Shown: one piece after another, positions 18,223-27,416 of the stretch
Position numbering within the stretch: position 1 is the first letter of the stretch
Layout of the letters: every line of letters begins with the position of its first letter
Assembly: GCA_934359185.1 (NCBI GenBank)
Contig: CAKRLE010000007.1
Location: 62,001 to 126,000, forward strand
DNA from: an uncultured Lachnospira sp.
GTDB taxonomy: Bacteria > Bacillota > Clostridia > Lachnospirales > Lachnospiraceae
Reading direction: 5' to 3'
Length of the DNA: 64,000 nucleotides
The notes under the pieces: model-generated
What the model was told of the DNA's origin: nothing
Seen by the model: the letters and a program-made list of their open reading frames with translations, nothing else
Database searches by the model: none
Program-made: the position numbers and the translations under genes

Positions 18223-19692
18223 ATGCAATGTAAGTCTTGTAATGCAGAATTACCTAAGCACGCTAAGGTTTGCCCAAGATGTGGCACTTTAGTAGATGAG
18301 AGAGCTACTGCTAATGTCAAGATTGTTGCAATAATTGGTATAGTTATTGCCATGATCGGAAGTATGTTGCCATTCGTCCAGAATACTGGTAAAGAATTAG
18401 TTTCGGACGCCTACAGCTTCATGAATATTGATGTAGCAGCTTTATGGTATGTATATCTGCTCCTTCTCGTTGCTTCAATTCTGTTAGTAGTTGCAAAGAG
18501 AGAAAAATTATCAATTATAACAACAGCTTTAAGCTTTGTAGTTTATTTAGTTTCATTTTTCACTGTTAACTTCAGATGTTATTCAGGAAGAAATAAGTTT
18601 GTTACATATTCATTAACAGATCTGTTATCTAATGGCAGTGGTGATAACAAGTATGCAATCGGATGCGGTATGTTTGTTATCATAATTGGTGTTATTGTTG
18701 CGATAGCAGGATGTTTCTTTGATATTGTGAAGTATTTCAAGAAGGATCTTGGCGTAGACAAGAGATTCCTTTCTAACTCTATTAATCAGAGTGTATGGAC
18801 AAAGATCTTCTATTATAGAGGATTCTACCTTATGTATTTACCAGTATTTATAATGATTATTTTATTCTTCTACTGGCCAATGCTCGGATGTCGTTTCGCA
18901 TTTACAAAGTATGTAATTAAGGCTCCATATTATGTAGGTCTTTATCACTTTAACAGAATGTTCACTAACGATATCTATTTCTGGAGAGCTTTCAGAAATA
19001 CACTTATCCTTTCATTAACTAAGTTAGTTCTTAACACTGGTATGGCTGTTATCATCTCACTTCTTCTGAATGAGATTGTTAACTTAGGCTTCAAGAAGAC
19101 AGTACAGACAATCGTATACCTCCCTCACTTTATGTCATGGGTTGTTGTTGCATCTGTATTCAAGATGATTCTTGATCCTAATGCATCTGGTGTTGTTAAC
19201 AGTATTTTAATTAATGCAAATATCATATCTGAACCAATATATTTCCTTGGTGATACAAGATATTGGAGAAGTATGTTCTATATTATGAATATCTGGAAAG
19301 ATACAGGTTGGGGAACTATCCTTTTCCTTGCTACTTTATCAGGTATTAGTCCAGACCTCTATGAGGCTGCACAGATCGATGGTGCTAACCGTTGGAACAG
19401 ATTAATACATATCACACTTCCAGCTTTGGCTAACACTATTATTACTGTATTCATTCTTAACCTTGCTAAGGTTATGAATCTTTTCGAATCAGTATTCGTT
19501 ACAAAGAACGATGCCGTAGTTGCTGTTGCCGATGTTTTACAGACATATATTTATGATAAGACATTCGGTTCTGGTAACTCAGACTATGGTTATTCAACAG
19601 CAGTTGGTTTATTTAAGTCATTCGTCGGCATGATCCTTGTACTTGGCTGTAACTGGGCAAGTAAGAAGGTTCGTGGACGTGGTATCGTATAA
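18223..19692 (+). CDS. ABC sugar permease (LplB type) with N-terminal zinc ribbon
   Basis: Membrane protein of 489 aa, about 180 residues longer than usual LplB-type permeases. The first 20 residues form a zinc ribbon with Cys3-x2-Cys6 and Cys17-x2-Cys20. Four hydrophobic segments (about 30-50, 75-95, 100-120, 145-165) follow, and then the normal six-helix binding-protein-dependent permease domain with the EAA loop EAAQIDGANRWNRLIHITLP near 380. ATG 18223 is chosen over ATG 18217 because GAGGG ends at 18215, 7 nt from 18223. It forms the heteromeric channel with the next gene. The ribbon-plus-helices extension is unusual; it could sense or recruit something at the cytoplasmic face, but no function is known to me. 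Confidence 0.93.
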   Translation: MQCKSCNAELPKHAKVCPRCGTLVDERATANVKIVAIIGIVIAMIGSMLPFVQNTGKELVSDAYSFMNIDVAALWYVYLLLLVASILLVVAKREKLSIITTALSFVVYLVSFFTVNFRCYSGRNKFVTYSLTDLLSNGSGDNKYAIGCGMFVIIIGVIVAIAGCFFDIVKYFKKDLGVDKRFLSNSINQSVWTKIFYYRGFYLMYLPVFIMIILFFYWPMLGCRFAFTKYVIKAPYYVGLYHFNRMFTNDIYFWRAFRNTLILSLTKLVLNTGMAVIISLLLNEIVNLGFKKTVQTIVYLPHFMSWVVVASVFKMILDPNASGVVNSILINANIISEPIYFLGDTRYWRSMFYIMNIWKDTGWGTILFLATLSGISPDLYEAAQIDGANRWNRLIHITLPALANTIITVFILNLAKVMNLFESVFVTKNDAVVAVADVLQTYIYDKTFGSGNSDYGYSTAVGLFKSFVGMILVLGCNWASKKVRGRGIV

Positions 19693-19705
19693 GGAGGGTT
19701 AGATA

Positions 19706-20569
19706 ATGAGTGATAATCAGATAGTTTTAAACAAGAAAAAGAAAAAATTCAAAATCTTCCCTCTTGTTAACGGTCTTATATTTATTTTGATTTCTTTATT
19801 CATCTTACTTCCAATGTGGAAGGTTATCATTGATTCATTAGATGCACAGTCATCATATGGTTTCAAGTGGTTAGCTAACCAGTTCACATGGGGTGGTTAT
19901 AAAGCCGTTATAACAAGACAGTCAATTTACAGACCATTCGTGATTTCATGTATCACAACTGTTATAGGTACATTCCTTGGTTTGCTGCTTGTAACACTTG
20001 GTGGTTATGTATTGATTCAGTGGGAGATGCCAGGAAGAAACTTCCTTGCTTATATGCTTCTTTTCACTATGATTTTCGATGGTGGTATGATTCCTAAGTA
20101 CCTCGTTATGAAGGATTTACACTTACTTAATACACTTTGGGCAGTTATTCTTCCAATGGCTATTAATGTATATAATCTGGTATTGATGCGAAACTTCTTC
20201 GAAGGTATACCAGAGTCGCTGTTCGAGGCGGCGGAGATCGATGGTTGTTCTCCTATGAGAATATTCTTTACAATCGTTCTTCCACTTTCAAAGGCAGCCC
20301 TTGCATCAATTGGTCTTATGTTTGCCGTTTCATTCTGGAATGATTACACAAACTTCAAGATCTACATTACAGATAACAAGTTATTCAACTTCCAGATCAA
20401 GCTTCGAAGCATGGTTATGGAGTCTGATATCCCTAATGATGATGCAGTTGACCCTAATACTATTTCTTCTGCTACGGTTATTGTTGCGATTTTACCTTTC
20501 GCAGTTATTTATCCATTCTGCCAGAAGTACTTCGTACAGGGTGTTAACGTAGGTGCCGTTAAGGAGTAA
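19706..20569 (+). CDS. ABC sugar permease (LplC type)
   Basis: Second channel subunit, 287 aa, six predicted membrane segments, with the EAA loop EAAEIDGCSPMRIFFTIVLP near residue 173 that contacts the ATPase. The family ending QKYFVQGVNVGAVKE is intact. AAGGAGG precedes the ATG, 13 nt after the first permease. No ATPase gene follows; a terminator closes the transport operon. Confidence 0.96.
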   Translation: MSDNQIVLNKKKKKFKIFPLVNGLIFILISLFILLPMWKVIIDSLDAQSSYGFKWLANQFTWGGYKAVITRQSIYRPFVISCITTVIGTFLGLLLVTLGGYVLIQWEMPGRNFLAYMLLFTMIFDGGMIPKYLVMKDLHLLNTLWAVILPMAINVYNLVLMRNFFEGIPESLFEAAEIDGCSPMRIFFTIVLPLSKAALASIGLMFAVSFWNDYTNFKIYITDNKLFNFQIKLRSMVMESDIPNDDAVDPNTISSATVIVAILPFAVIYPFCQKYFVQGVNVGAVKE

Positions 20570-20596
20570 TTGAAAACTAAACTTATGTTATATTTT

Positions 20597-20623
20597 AGGA
20601 GCCGGTTTTACCGGCTCCTTTTT
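20597..20623 (+). terminator. Terminator of the transport operon
   Basis: AGGAGCCGG (20597-20605) pairs with CCGGCTCCT (20611-20619) followed by TTTTT. Confidence 0.93.
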
Positions 20624-20718
20624 GATTTAGAGTCTGATTATATCTATATCAGGAATAATTTCTGTGACTTAGTTGGAAAAACGGGCAAAATATGTAGATT
20701 GCGGGTGGGTTTTAATGG

Positions 20719-20724
20719 TATAAT
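20719..20724 (+). promoter_or_regulatory. Possible -10 element for the glycosidase operon
   Basis: TATAAT lies 58 nt before the GH43 start. No good -35 sits 16-18 bp upstream (TTGCGG is only 14 bp away), which would fit an activator-dependent promoter but may be chance. Confidence 0.38.
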
Positions 20725-20781
20725 AAACAAGCAGTCGGGATATTTTAATCCTGATTGTAAATAACTGCCAAAGGGGGTTAT

Positions 20782-22737
20782 ATGGGCACATTAGAAGATG
20801 CTATATATCTGGAAAAGCTGCAGGAGATAAAGAGAATTCTTGAGGATGAACCATCACTTATAGATAACAGGGATAAGGATGGAGTGCCAATGGCGCTGCT
20901 TGCAGCAAAAACAGGTAATATAAAGATAATAAGATACATAGTAGAGTATTCAAGGGCAAATATGAATATTCATGATGACCAGCATAGAAGTATGCTACAT
21001 TATGCAGCGATGTCTGGCAATGTTGAATCATGTCAGTATCTTGTTGAGAGAGTGGGATTATCACCTCTTGAGGGAGATATTAATCTTGTGACTCCGATAG
21101 ATATTGCATATAGTAATAGATTTCTTAATCTTAGAGAATATTTTGAAAAAGAGATTGGAACAGGATATAACAATCTCTACAGGAATCCTATAAGAACAGG
21201 ATTTTATCCTGATCCATCAATTGTAAGAGTAGGTGAAGATTACTACATGGTTAATTCTTCATTTATATATTTTCCATGCATACCAGTTTCGCATTCAAAA
21301 GATTTAGTGCATTGGCATACTATTGGTTATGCGATAACTAATCCAGAGTGGGCTGCATTAGATGAGCTTGAGGGTGGAAGAGGCTACTGGGCTCCTGATA
21401 TATCTTACTATGAAGGAAAGTTTTATATAACAGCAACATATAGAATGAATGATGATGGCAATGTATACAGAAAGCAGATTATCGTAAGCTCAGAGAATCC
21501 AGAAGGACCATACAGTAAGCCTTCTATTATAGATGAAGATGGTATTGACCCATCAATTTTTACAGATGAAGATGGAAAGCGTTATATGCTTCTTAACAGA
21601 GGAGCAAGAATCCTTCCATTAGATAAAGATGCGACTAAACAGATTGGAGAGGCTTCTCTTCTTTATTATGGTGATAATAAAAGAGCACCAGAAGGACCAC
21701 ATCTGTTAAAGAAAGATGGCTTTTATTATCTGTTTGAGGCAGAAGGTGGAACTGGTCCAGGACATAGAATCACAGTTTCAAGAAGCCGTGAGCTATATGG
21801 AAGATATGAGCCATGTCCTTATAACCCGATTATGAGACAGACCGATGAGACAGCGATAATTCAGCGATGCGGTCATGGAAAGCCGGTTATGACACAGATA
21901 GGACAGTGGTACATGGTGTATCTGTGCGGCAGAAAGATTGGTGATGGATATAGTCTTCTTGGAAGAGAGACAGCACTTGATCCGATTACATGGACTGCTG
22001 ATGGGTGGCCGATAGTGAATAACCTTGATGGTCCAAGCACATTACAGATTAAGCCGGATTTGCCTGAGACAATATGGGAAGAGAGCTTCGATGATGATTT
22101 TAAGGAAAAATATCTTGGAACTGACTGGTTATTCCCTCGTTCACCTGAGATGGATGGCATAGATATTAAGCTGTCATGGCTTAAGATGAAGGGAAGCCGG
22201 TTTGACCTTAATTCAATGTATGCCAGGAATATTCTGTTAAGAAGACAGACATCATTCAAATTCCAGATTGAATGTAAGATGAAGATGCCCCATATATATC
22301 CGGGACAGGATGCAGGTGTCACATGCTATTATGATGAGAATACATTTTTAAAATTCGGTCTGTTTGCGACACGGGAAGAGTCGCCAAGACTTCTTGTAGG
22401 CGTAAGAGAATATGTTGACGGATATAAAGATGGTAATTTTGAGGAAGTCAATCCCAAAGAAAAATATATTTACTTTAAGATAGAAGTCAATAATCTTCAA
22501 AGAGTGTTCTATGTAAGTTTTGATGGCGTGAAATATACTAAGATTGATGTGTTAAGCAATGTGTATTATCTATGCGATGAGGGACTTAAAAAAGGTAAAA
22601 GATTTACTGGTGCGATGATTGGAATGTATGCGTATGCGGGTGATTATACACATGAGTACGCTATTACACATGGCGTAAGAATTGATGAAAATATGTATGT
22701 AGAGTTTGATTACTTTAATTATAAATCACTACAGTAA
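20782..22737 (+). CDS. Ankyrin-repeat / GH43 glycosidase fusion
   Basis: Protein of 651 aa without signal peptide, so probably cytoplasmic. Residues about 1-125 are ankyrin repeats (GVPMALLAAKTGNIKIIRYI; RSMLHYAAMSGNVESCQYLV). Residues about 130-430 form a GH43-type five-bladed propeller: the base Asp is D144 in FYPDPSIV, the second Asp is in DGIDPSIFTDEDG, and the acid Glu is in APEGPHLLK. The C-terminal part (about 435-651) looks like the beta-sandwich seen in GH43 beta-xylosidases (PDLPETIWEESFDDDF onward). Expected activity is exo-removal of xylose or arabinose from imported oligosaccharides. An ankyrin domain on GH43 is not a usual arrangement. AAGGGGG precedes the ATG. Confidence 0.92.
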   Translation: MGTLEDAIYLEKLQEIKRILEDEPSLIDNRDKDGVPMALLAAKTGNIKIIRYIVEYSRANMNIHDDQHRSMLHYAAMSGNVESCQYLVERVGLSPLEGDINLVTPIDIAYSNRFLNLREYFEKEIGTGYNNLYRNPIRTGFYPDPSIVRVGEDYYMVNSSFIYFPCIPVSHSKDLVHWHTIGYAITNPEWAALDELEGGRGYWAPDISYYEGKFYITATYRMNDDGNVYRKQIIVSSENPEGPYSKPSIIDEDGIDPSIFTDEDGKRYMLLNRGARILPLDKDATKQIGEASLLYYGDNKRAPEGPHLLKKDGFYYLFEAEGGTGPGHRITVSRSRELYGRYEPCPYNPIMRQTDETAIIQRCGHGKPVMTQIGQWYMVYLCGRKIGDGYSLLGRETALDPITWTADGWPIVNNLDGPSTLQIKPDLPETIWEESFDDDFKEKYLGTDWLFPRSPEMDGIDIKLSWLKMKGSRFDLNSMYARNILLRRQTSFKFQIECKMKMPHIYPGQDAGVTCYYDENTFLKFGLFATREESPRLLVGVREYVDGYKDGNFEEVNPKEKYIYFKIEVNNLQRVFYVSFDGVKYTKIDVLSNVYYLCDEGLKKGKRFTGAMIGMYAYAGDYTHEYAITHGVRIDENMYVEFDYFNYKSLQ

Positions 22738-22768
22738 GACATTTGTAAAACATTTATAAGGAGGATAT

Positions 22769-23671
22769 ATGATAAGCAGAAATATTTCACTCGAAGACAA
22801 GCTGACAGAGCAGCTTGCAGCACAGGTTGACTACAGTGACAATGAAGTGACTGGGGCAGTTCTTAATGCATTGGCTGACATGTATAAGGCTGCTGGTGAT
22901 AATAAGTTTGCAGTGGCAGTTAAGGAAGCTGCAGATAAGGCTATAGAAAAATGTACATATGATGATAAAGAGAGCCTTAAGAATTATGAACTTGGAAAGG
23001 GATTTTACTCAGCGTATGATGTGACGGGCGATGAAAAATACAGAGATGCAGCTAAGAAAATAGCGGCGCAGCTTGACACACAACCAAGATATGAGGAAGG
23101 TTTTTTTGCTGGTTCACAGGATAATGGCGTAAAGAAGTTATGCAGAACATACATGTATACACCATTTTATATGAGTTATGAGACCAATGATGGCGGTAAG
23201 GAGAGATATAACGATATTATTGCTCAGATAAGAAGTTACCATAATAACATGTTTGACAGCTACAAGGATAAACTTGGCAGTGATGAGGCAGCATATAATA
23301 TTGTAGCTCATTATGCTGCGGCTCTGATTGACACGATGGAAGTTATGGATCAGATGCTCTATGAGATATATCATGAGATGCTTGATTACTACAGAGCTGC
23401 TGTTAAGGCAATAGCTGAATCAGGAGCTGTTACAGGCAGAGGCATTAAGGCTGATTATATATTTGGTTATGCGCTCCTTAAAGGATGCCGTATGAAGGCT
23501 GTTCTCACAGAGAAGTATGAGGGTATTGTTACAGGTCTTATGGATTCACTTGATGAGTCTGCTGACAATACATATATGCTTGCCATGAAAGCTATGTATT
23601 ACAGTGAAGCTATAAGAAACAGGGAATATCAGGATTACGGACGTGGAAAAGGAGGAGTATTATGGAGTTAA
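22769..23671 (+). CDS. GH105-like alpha/alpha-toroid protein, possibly inactive
   Basis: Protein of 300 aa, all-helical, resembling unsaturated rhamnogalacturonyl hydrolases: YELGKGFYSAYDVTGDEKYRDAAKKI near residue 70 and a C-terminal KADYIFGYALLKGCRMKAVL that mirrors the family's FAYALAKGVRKGYL segment. It is shorter than normal GH105 (about 370 aa). At the place where the family has its conserved Asp-Thr and later a His-Gly-Trp, this protein shows CRTYMYTPFYMSYET and no HGW. It may therefore be a pseudoenzyme or a diverged hydrolase of unknown substrate. It ends overlapping the GH28 start by 10 nt, so the two are cotranslated. AAGGAGG precedes the start. Confidence 0.75.
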   Translation: MISRNISLEDKLTEQLAAQVDYSDNEVTGAVLNALADMYKAAGDNKFAVAVKEAADKAIEKCTYDDKESLKNYELGKGFYSAYDVTGDEKYRDAAKKIAAQLDTQPRYEEGFFAGSQDNGVKKLCRTYMYTPFYMSYETNDGGKERYNDIIAQIRSYHNNMFDSYKDKLGSDEAAYNIVAHYAAALIDTMEVMDQMLYEIYHEMLDYYRAAVKAIAESGAVTGRGIKADYIFGYALLKGCRMKAVLTEKYEGIVTGLMDSLDESADNTYMLAMKAMYYSEAIRNREYQDYGRGKGGVLWS

Positions 23672-25218
23672 CAGTATTATCTGTGACAAGCAGAGGCGTG
23701 GTTGTCGAACTTACAGATTCAGGAAAATATTATTCAAGAAGTTCATATGATATATATGTAAATGGAGAGAAATTTGTCAATACAGATAAGGTTATAACAT
23801 CTCTCCATGGTTTAAAGCCAGATACGGAATACAGTATCACAGCAGAGTTTGAGGGCAGTACATATGGTCCTGTGGATGTTAAGACTAATTATGAGTATGT
23901 TACATTAAATGTACGTGAATTTGGCGCAGTTGGTGATGGCGAGCATGATGATACTAATGCAATCCAGTGTGCGATTATGGCTTGCACTAAGGATTCAAGA
24001 GTTCTTGTGCCAGAAGGTACATTTAGAATAACAAGTCTTTTCTTAAAAGACGATTTAACATTGGAACTGGCAAAGGGGGCAACACTTCTTGCCTTCACAG
24101 ACAGAGAGAAATTTCCTATTTTACCGGGACTTATACAGTCATATGATGAGACTGATGAGTATAATCTTGGAACATGGGAAGGCAATCCGCTTGATTCATT
24201 TTCAGCGATTATATGTGGTATCAATGTTAAAAATGTATGTATCACAGGTGAGGGTACTATTGATGGCAATACTACACATGACAATTGGTGGAAAAACTGT
24301 AAGGTCAGAAATATAGCATGGAGACCTAATCTTTTCTATATAAATCACTGTGAAAATGTGACAATGCAGGGAATAACTGTACAGAATTCTCCATGCTGGA
24401 CAATCCATCCATATTTTTCTGACCATCTTAAATTTATAGATGTGAAGATTAAGGCACCAGCCGATTCACATAATACAGATGGATTAGATCCAGAGAGCTG
24501 TGAGGACGTACAGGTAATAGGAACATATATATCTGTTGGTGATGATTGTATCGCTATCAAGTCAGGTAAGATATACATGGCTAACAAGTATAAGGTTCCA
24601 ACAACTAACATGATTGTAAGACAGTGCTGCATGCGTGACGGACATGGAGCTGTAACTGTCGGTAGTGAAATTGCTGCAGGTGTTAATGATGTACATATAA
24701 GAGACTGCGTTTTCATGAATACTGACAGAGGCTTACGAGTTAAGACAAGACGTGGACGTGGTAAATTATCAGTTCTTGATGATATATCATTTGAGAATAT
24801 AGATATGGACAATGTTATGACACCATTTGTTGTTAATAGCTTCTATTTCTGTGACCCGGATGGTAAGACTGAGTATGTAAGTTCTAAGAAGCCGCTTCCA
24901 GTAGATGACAGGACTCCTTCAATTGGCAAGCTGCTCTTTAAGGATATATCAGCTAAGAACTGTCATGTGGCAGGAACTTATATATGCGGGCTTCCAGAGA
25001 GCAAGATTAAGGAGCTTACATTTGAAAATATTGACTTCTCATATGCAGAAAATGCTAAATCTGGCGTTGCAGCCATGATGGTTGGCTGTGATGAAAGCTC
25101 TAAGCAGGGAATGATAGTTTCTAATGTAGAGACACTGAGACTTAAGAATGTTAAAGTTGCCGGATGCGACGGCGAAGAAATCCAGGCAGATAATGTCGAT
25201 AATATAGTGAAAGAATGA
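23662..25218 (+). CDS. GH28 polygalacturonase / exo-polygalacturonase
   Basis: Parallel beta-helix enzyme of 518 aa. The first 80 residues form a fibronectin-III-like sandwich (SRGVVVELTDSGKYY), followed by the pectate-lyase-like opening VREFGAVGDGEHDDTNAIQ. The GH28 catalytic signatures are all present: NTDGLDPESC near 271, VGDDCIAIKSG near 293 (Asp pair), GHGAVTVGSE near 327 and RGLRVKTRRGRG near 356. No signal peptide, so it should cleave galacturonide oligomers inside the cell. Overlaps the preceding gene by 10 nt with GGAGGAG as ribosome site. Confidence 0.96.
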   Translation: MELTVLSVTSRGVVVELTDSGKYYSRSSYDIYVNGEKFVNTDKVITSLHGLKPDTEYSITAEFEGSTYGPVDVKTNYEYVTLNVREFGAVGDGEHDDTNAIQCAIMACTKDSRVLVPEGTFRITSLFLKDDLTLELAKGATLLAFTDREKFPILPGLIQSYDETDEYNLGTWEGNPLDSFSAIICGINVKNVCITGEGTIDGNTTHDNWWKNCKVRNIAWRPNLFYINHCENVTMQGITVQNSPCWTIHPYFSDHLKFIDVKIKAPADSHNTDGLDPESCEDVQVIGTYISVGDDCIAIKSGKIYMANKYKVPTTNMIVRQCCMRDGHGAVTVGSEIAAGVNDVHIRDCVFMNTDRGLRVKTRRGRGKLSVLDDISFENIDMDNVMTPFVVNSFYFCDPDGKTEYVSSKKPLPVDDRTPSIGKLLFKDISAKNCHVAGTYICGLPESKIKELTFENIDFSYAENAKSGVAAMMVGCDESSKQGMIVSNVETLRLKNVKVAGCDGEEIQADNVDNIVKE

Positions 25219-25225
25219 TGAGACG

Positions 25226-27016
25226 ATGAATTTACATGCACCTAAGAATATCGATGTGGATAAATGGTTTATTGAATGTTACAAAAAGCACCAGGGACAT
25301 CCACTCATAATATTGATAAGACTTTACAGGGGTAATTACCACAAATTTATACTTGCAGTGTTTTTTTTCCTTATAAAACACTGCCCTGTATGGGTGCTTC
25401 CAATTATTACAGCTAATATAATTAATGATGTAACGACAGGGAGCAGCAATACAGTAAGAGATATAATTATACAATGTATAATTATGGTTGTGCTTATAGC
25501 AATCAACATTCCTACTAATTACCTGTATACAAGGTATAAGTCGCTGGCGACACGTTATGCCGAGACAGGACTTAGAAAGGCACTGGTAAGAAAACTTCAG
25601 CAGCTGTCGATTTCTTATCATAAAGAGACACAGTCAGGAAGACTGCAGTCTAAGATTATAAGAGATGTGGAGGCTGTGGAGACATTGTCAACACAACTTC
25701 TTATCAGTACTCTTAATATAGCTCTTAATATAATTATATCGTTATCGGTAACTATAACTAAGAGTATGATGGTTTTCGTATTTTTCCTTCTGACAACACC
25801 TGTGGCGGCTATTACAATGGTGTTTTTCAGAAATGTCATGCGTAAGCGTAACCACGAGTTCAGACATGAAATGGAAGAGACTTCCGCCCAGGTTATGGAG
25901 ATGGTAGAGATGATACCAGTCACAAGGGCGCATGCGCTTGAGGAGAAGGAGATAGATAAGATAAGTGACCAGCTATTCAATGTTGCAGAGAAGGGATACA
26001 AGCTTGATGTAATACAGTCAGTATTTGGTTCTGTGGGCTGGGCGATATTCCAGGTATTTCAGATTGTATGTCTGGCATTTACAGGTCTGCTTGCTTTAAG
26101 AGGTACGATATTACCAGGTGATATTACACTTTACCAGAGTTATTTTGCAACAATTGTAAACCAGATATCTTCATTTGTGACATTGATACCAACGATTGCT
26201 AAAGGTGTTGAGTCAGTCAATTCAATTGGTGAGGTTCTTCTCTCTGACGATATTGAAAAAAATGAAGGCAAGAGGACAGTCGATAAGATTGAAGGAAGAT
26301 ACGATTTCAACAATGTTAAATTCAGATATAACAATACTGATGTAGATGTACTTGATAATCTTAATCTTCATGTAGAACCAGGTGAGACAATTGCCCTTGT
26401 CGGTGAATCAGGCTCTGGTAAGTCAACAATACTTAATCTTGCGATAGGCTTTAATCTTGCTACAGATGGACAGGTGCTTGTTGATGGCAATGATATCAAG
26501 GACATAGACCTTAGAAGTTACAGAAGATTTCTTGCAGTTGTTCCACAGTCATCAATATTATTTTCTGGAACGCTGAGGGAGAATATAACTTATGGTGTTG
26601 ATAACGTGGATGAGAAATTCTTAAATGAGGTAGTAAGGGCTGCTAATCTGTCAGATCTTGTTAACAGCCTGCCAGATGGACTTGATACAGAAGTTGGAGA
26701 GCACGGCGGTAAGCTCTCAGGTGGTCAGAGACAGCGTGTATCTATTGCAAGGGCACTTATCCGCAATCCGAAGGTTATTATTCTTGATGAGGCGACATCT
26801 GCGCTGGATAGTATATCAGAGAAGCTTATTCAGGAGGCACTTGATAATCTTACTAAAGACAGAACAACATTTATTGTGGCACACAGGTTATCTACGATAC
26901 GTAATGCAGATAAGATTGCGGTTATCAATGATGGCAGATGTGTGGAATATGGAACATTTGAGGAGTTGATGGAACTGAAGGGAGAGTTCTACCGCATGAA
27001 GAGCATCCAGAGTTGA
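25226..27016 (+). CDS. ABC exporter-type half transporter (membrane plus ATPase)
   Basis: Fused protein of 596 aa. Residues about 30-330 contain six membrane helices of the type IV exporter fold. The ATPase domain follows with Walker A GESGSGKST near 393, Q-loop in AVVPQSSILFSG, signature LSGGQRQRVSIARAL near 497, Walker B VIILDEATSALD near 518 and the switch His in VAHRLST. It would act as a homodimer. It starts 7 nt after the GH28 stop with only a weak ribosome site, so it is probably cotranscribed. Exporter-fold transporters sit in several Firmicute carbohydrate loci, but the cargo here is unknown. Its stop lies 3 nt before a large palindromic repeat. Confidence 0.93.
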   Translation: MNLHAPKNIDVDKWFIECYKKHQGHPLIILIRLYRGNYHKFILAVFFFLIKHCPVWVLPIITANIINDVTTGSSNTVRDIIIQCIIMVVLIAINIPTNYLYTRYKSLATRYAETGLRKALVRKLQQLSISYHKETQSGRLQSKIIRDVEAVETLSTQLLISTLNIALNIIISLSVTITKSMMVFVFFLLTTPVAAITMVFFRNVMRKRNHEFRHEMEETSAQVMEMVEMIPVTRAHALEEKEIDKISDQLFNVAEKGYKLDVIQSVFGSVGWAIFQVFQIVCLAFTGLLALRGTILPGDITLYQSYFATIVNQISSFVTLIPTIAKGVESVNSIGEVLLSDDIEKNEGKRTVDKIEGRYDFNNVKFRYNNTDVDVLDNLNLHVEPGETIALVGESGSGKSTILNLAIGFNLATDGQVLVDGNDIKDIDLRSYRRFLAVVPQSSILFSGTLRENITYGVDNVDEKFLNEVVRAANLSDLVNSLPDGLDTEVGEHGGKLSGGQRQRVSIARALIRNPKVIILDEATSALDSISEKLIQEALDNLTKDRTTFIVAHRLSTIRNADKIAVINDGRCVEYGTFEELMELKGEFYRMKSIQS

Positions 27017-27019
27017 CGG

Positions 27020-27298
27020 AAACTCCTAGATTCAGAGCCTGCCGAGGCGTCCCATGGCTGTGCTGCGTCTGTGCATATGTATTCCTGGCCTTTACTGCCT
27101 AGTGGCTCTAAGGGCGGCACGACAAATATTCTATTTAATCCGGCTGCTAAAAACGCGCTTCGCTTGAACGTTTAGCAGCCGGATTATATTTTGTCTAACA
27201 CCGCCCTAAGACCCACACGGCAGTGTCGTCATGGAATACATATGCACAGACGCAGCACAGCCATGGGACGCCTCGGCAGGCTCTTTATCAAGGAGTTT
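27020..27298. repeat. Large palindromic repeat element, copy 1
   Basis: Outer arms 27034-27085 and 27233-27284 are perfect 52-nt inverted repeats; with three mismatches the pairing extends to 27020 and 27298. Between them lies a 147-nt core whose centre is a 15-bp hairpin, AATCCGGCTGCTAAA (27137-27151) with TTTAGCAGCCGGATT (27171-27185). The 19-nt loop between these arms contains GCGCTTCGCTTG. Read on the minus strand, the core aligns almost end to end with that of copy 2. The arms are visibly more GC-rich than the surroundings. The position is between convergent genes, starting 3 nt after the ABC transporter stop. Frames running through it are palindrome artefacts. Identity of the element is unknown to me. 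Confidence 0.93.
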
Positions 27299-27400
27299 GT
27301 GAATGGTGGGGGGATGCGGTTTGCGCGGAGCGCAAACTGGCATGGTGGGGCGGACACTGCGTGGTGGGGAGATATAAGGTAGACTTTATAGCTCAAAAAG
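27299..27400 (+). repeat. G-rich repeat patch beside palindrome copy 1
   Basis: Three GGTGGGG words occur near 27305, 27344 and 27363, spaced by GC-rich DNA, with a perfect hairpin GTTTGCGC-gga-GCGCAAAC at 27319-27337. The GCGGAGCGC in the hairpin resembles the loop word of the palindrome core read on the other strand. Composition is unlike the flanks. No gene is supported here. Confidence 0.5.
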
Positions 27401-27416
27401 TGTGCAGCTATATATA

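Noticed and set aside
20670..20690. Possible cre site before the GH43 gene
   Set aside because: TGGAAAAACGGGCA also needs an inserted base relative to the consensus.
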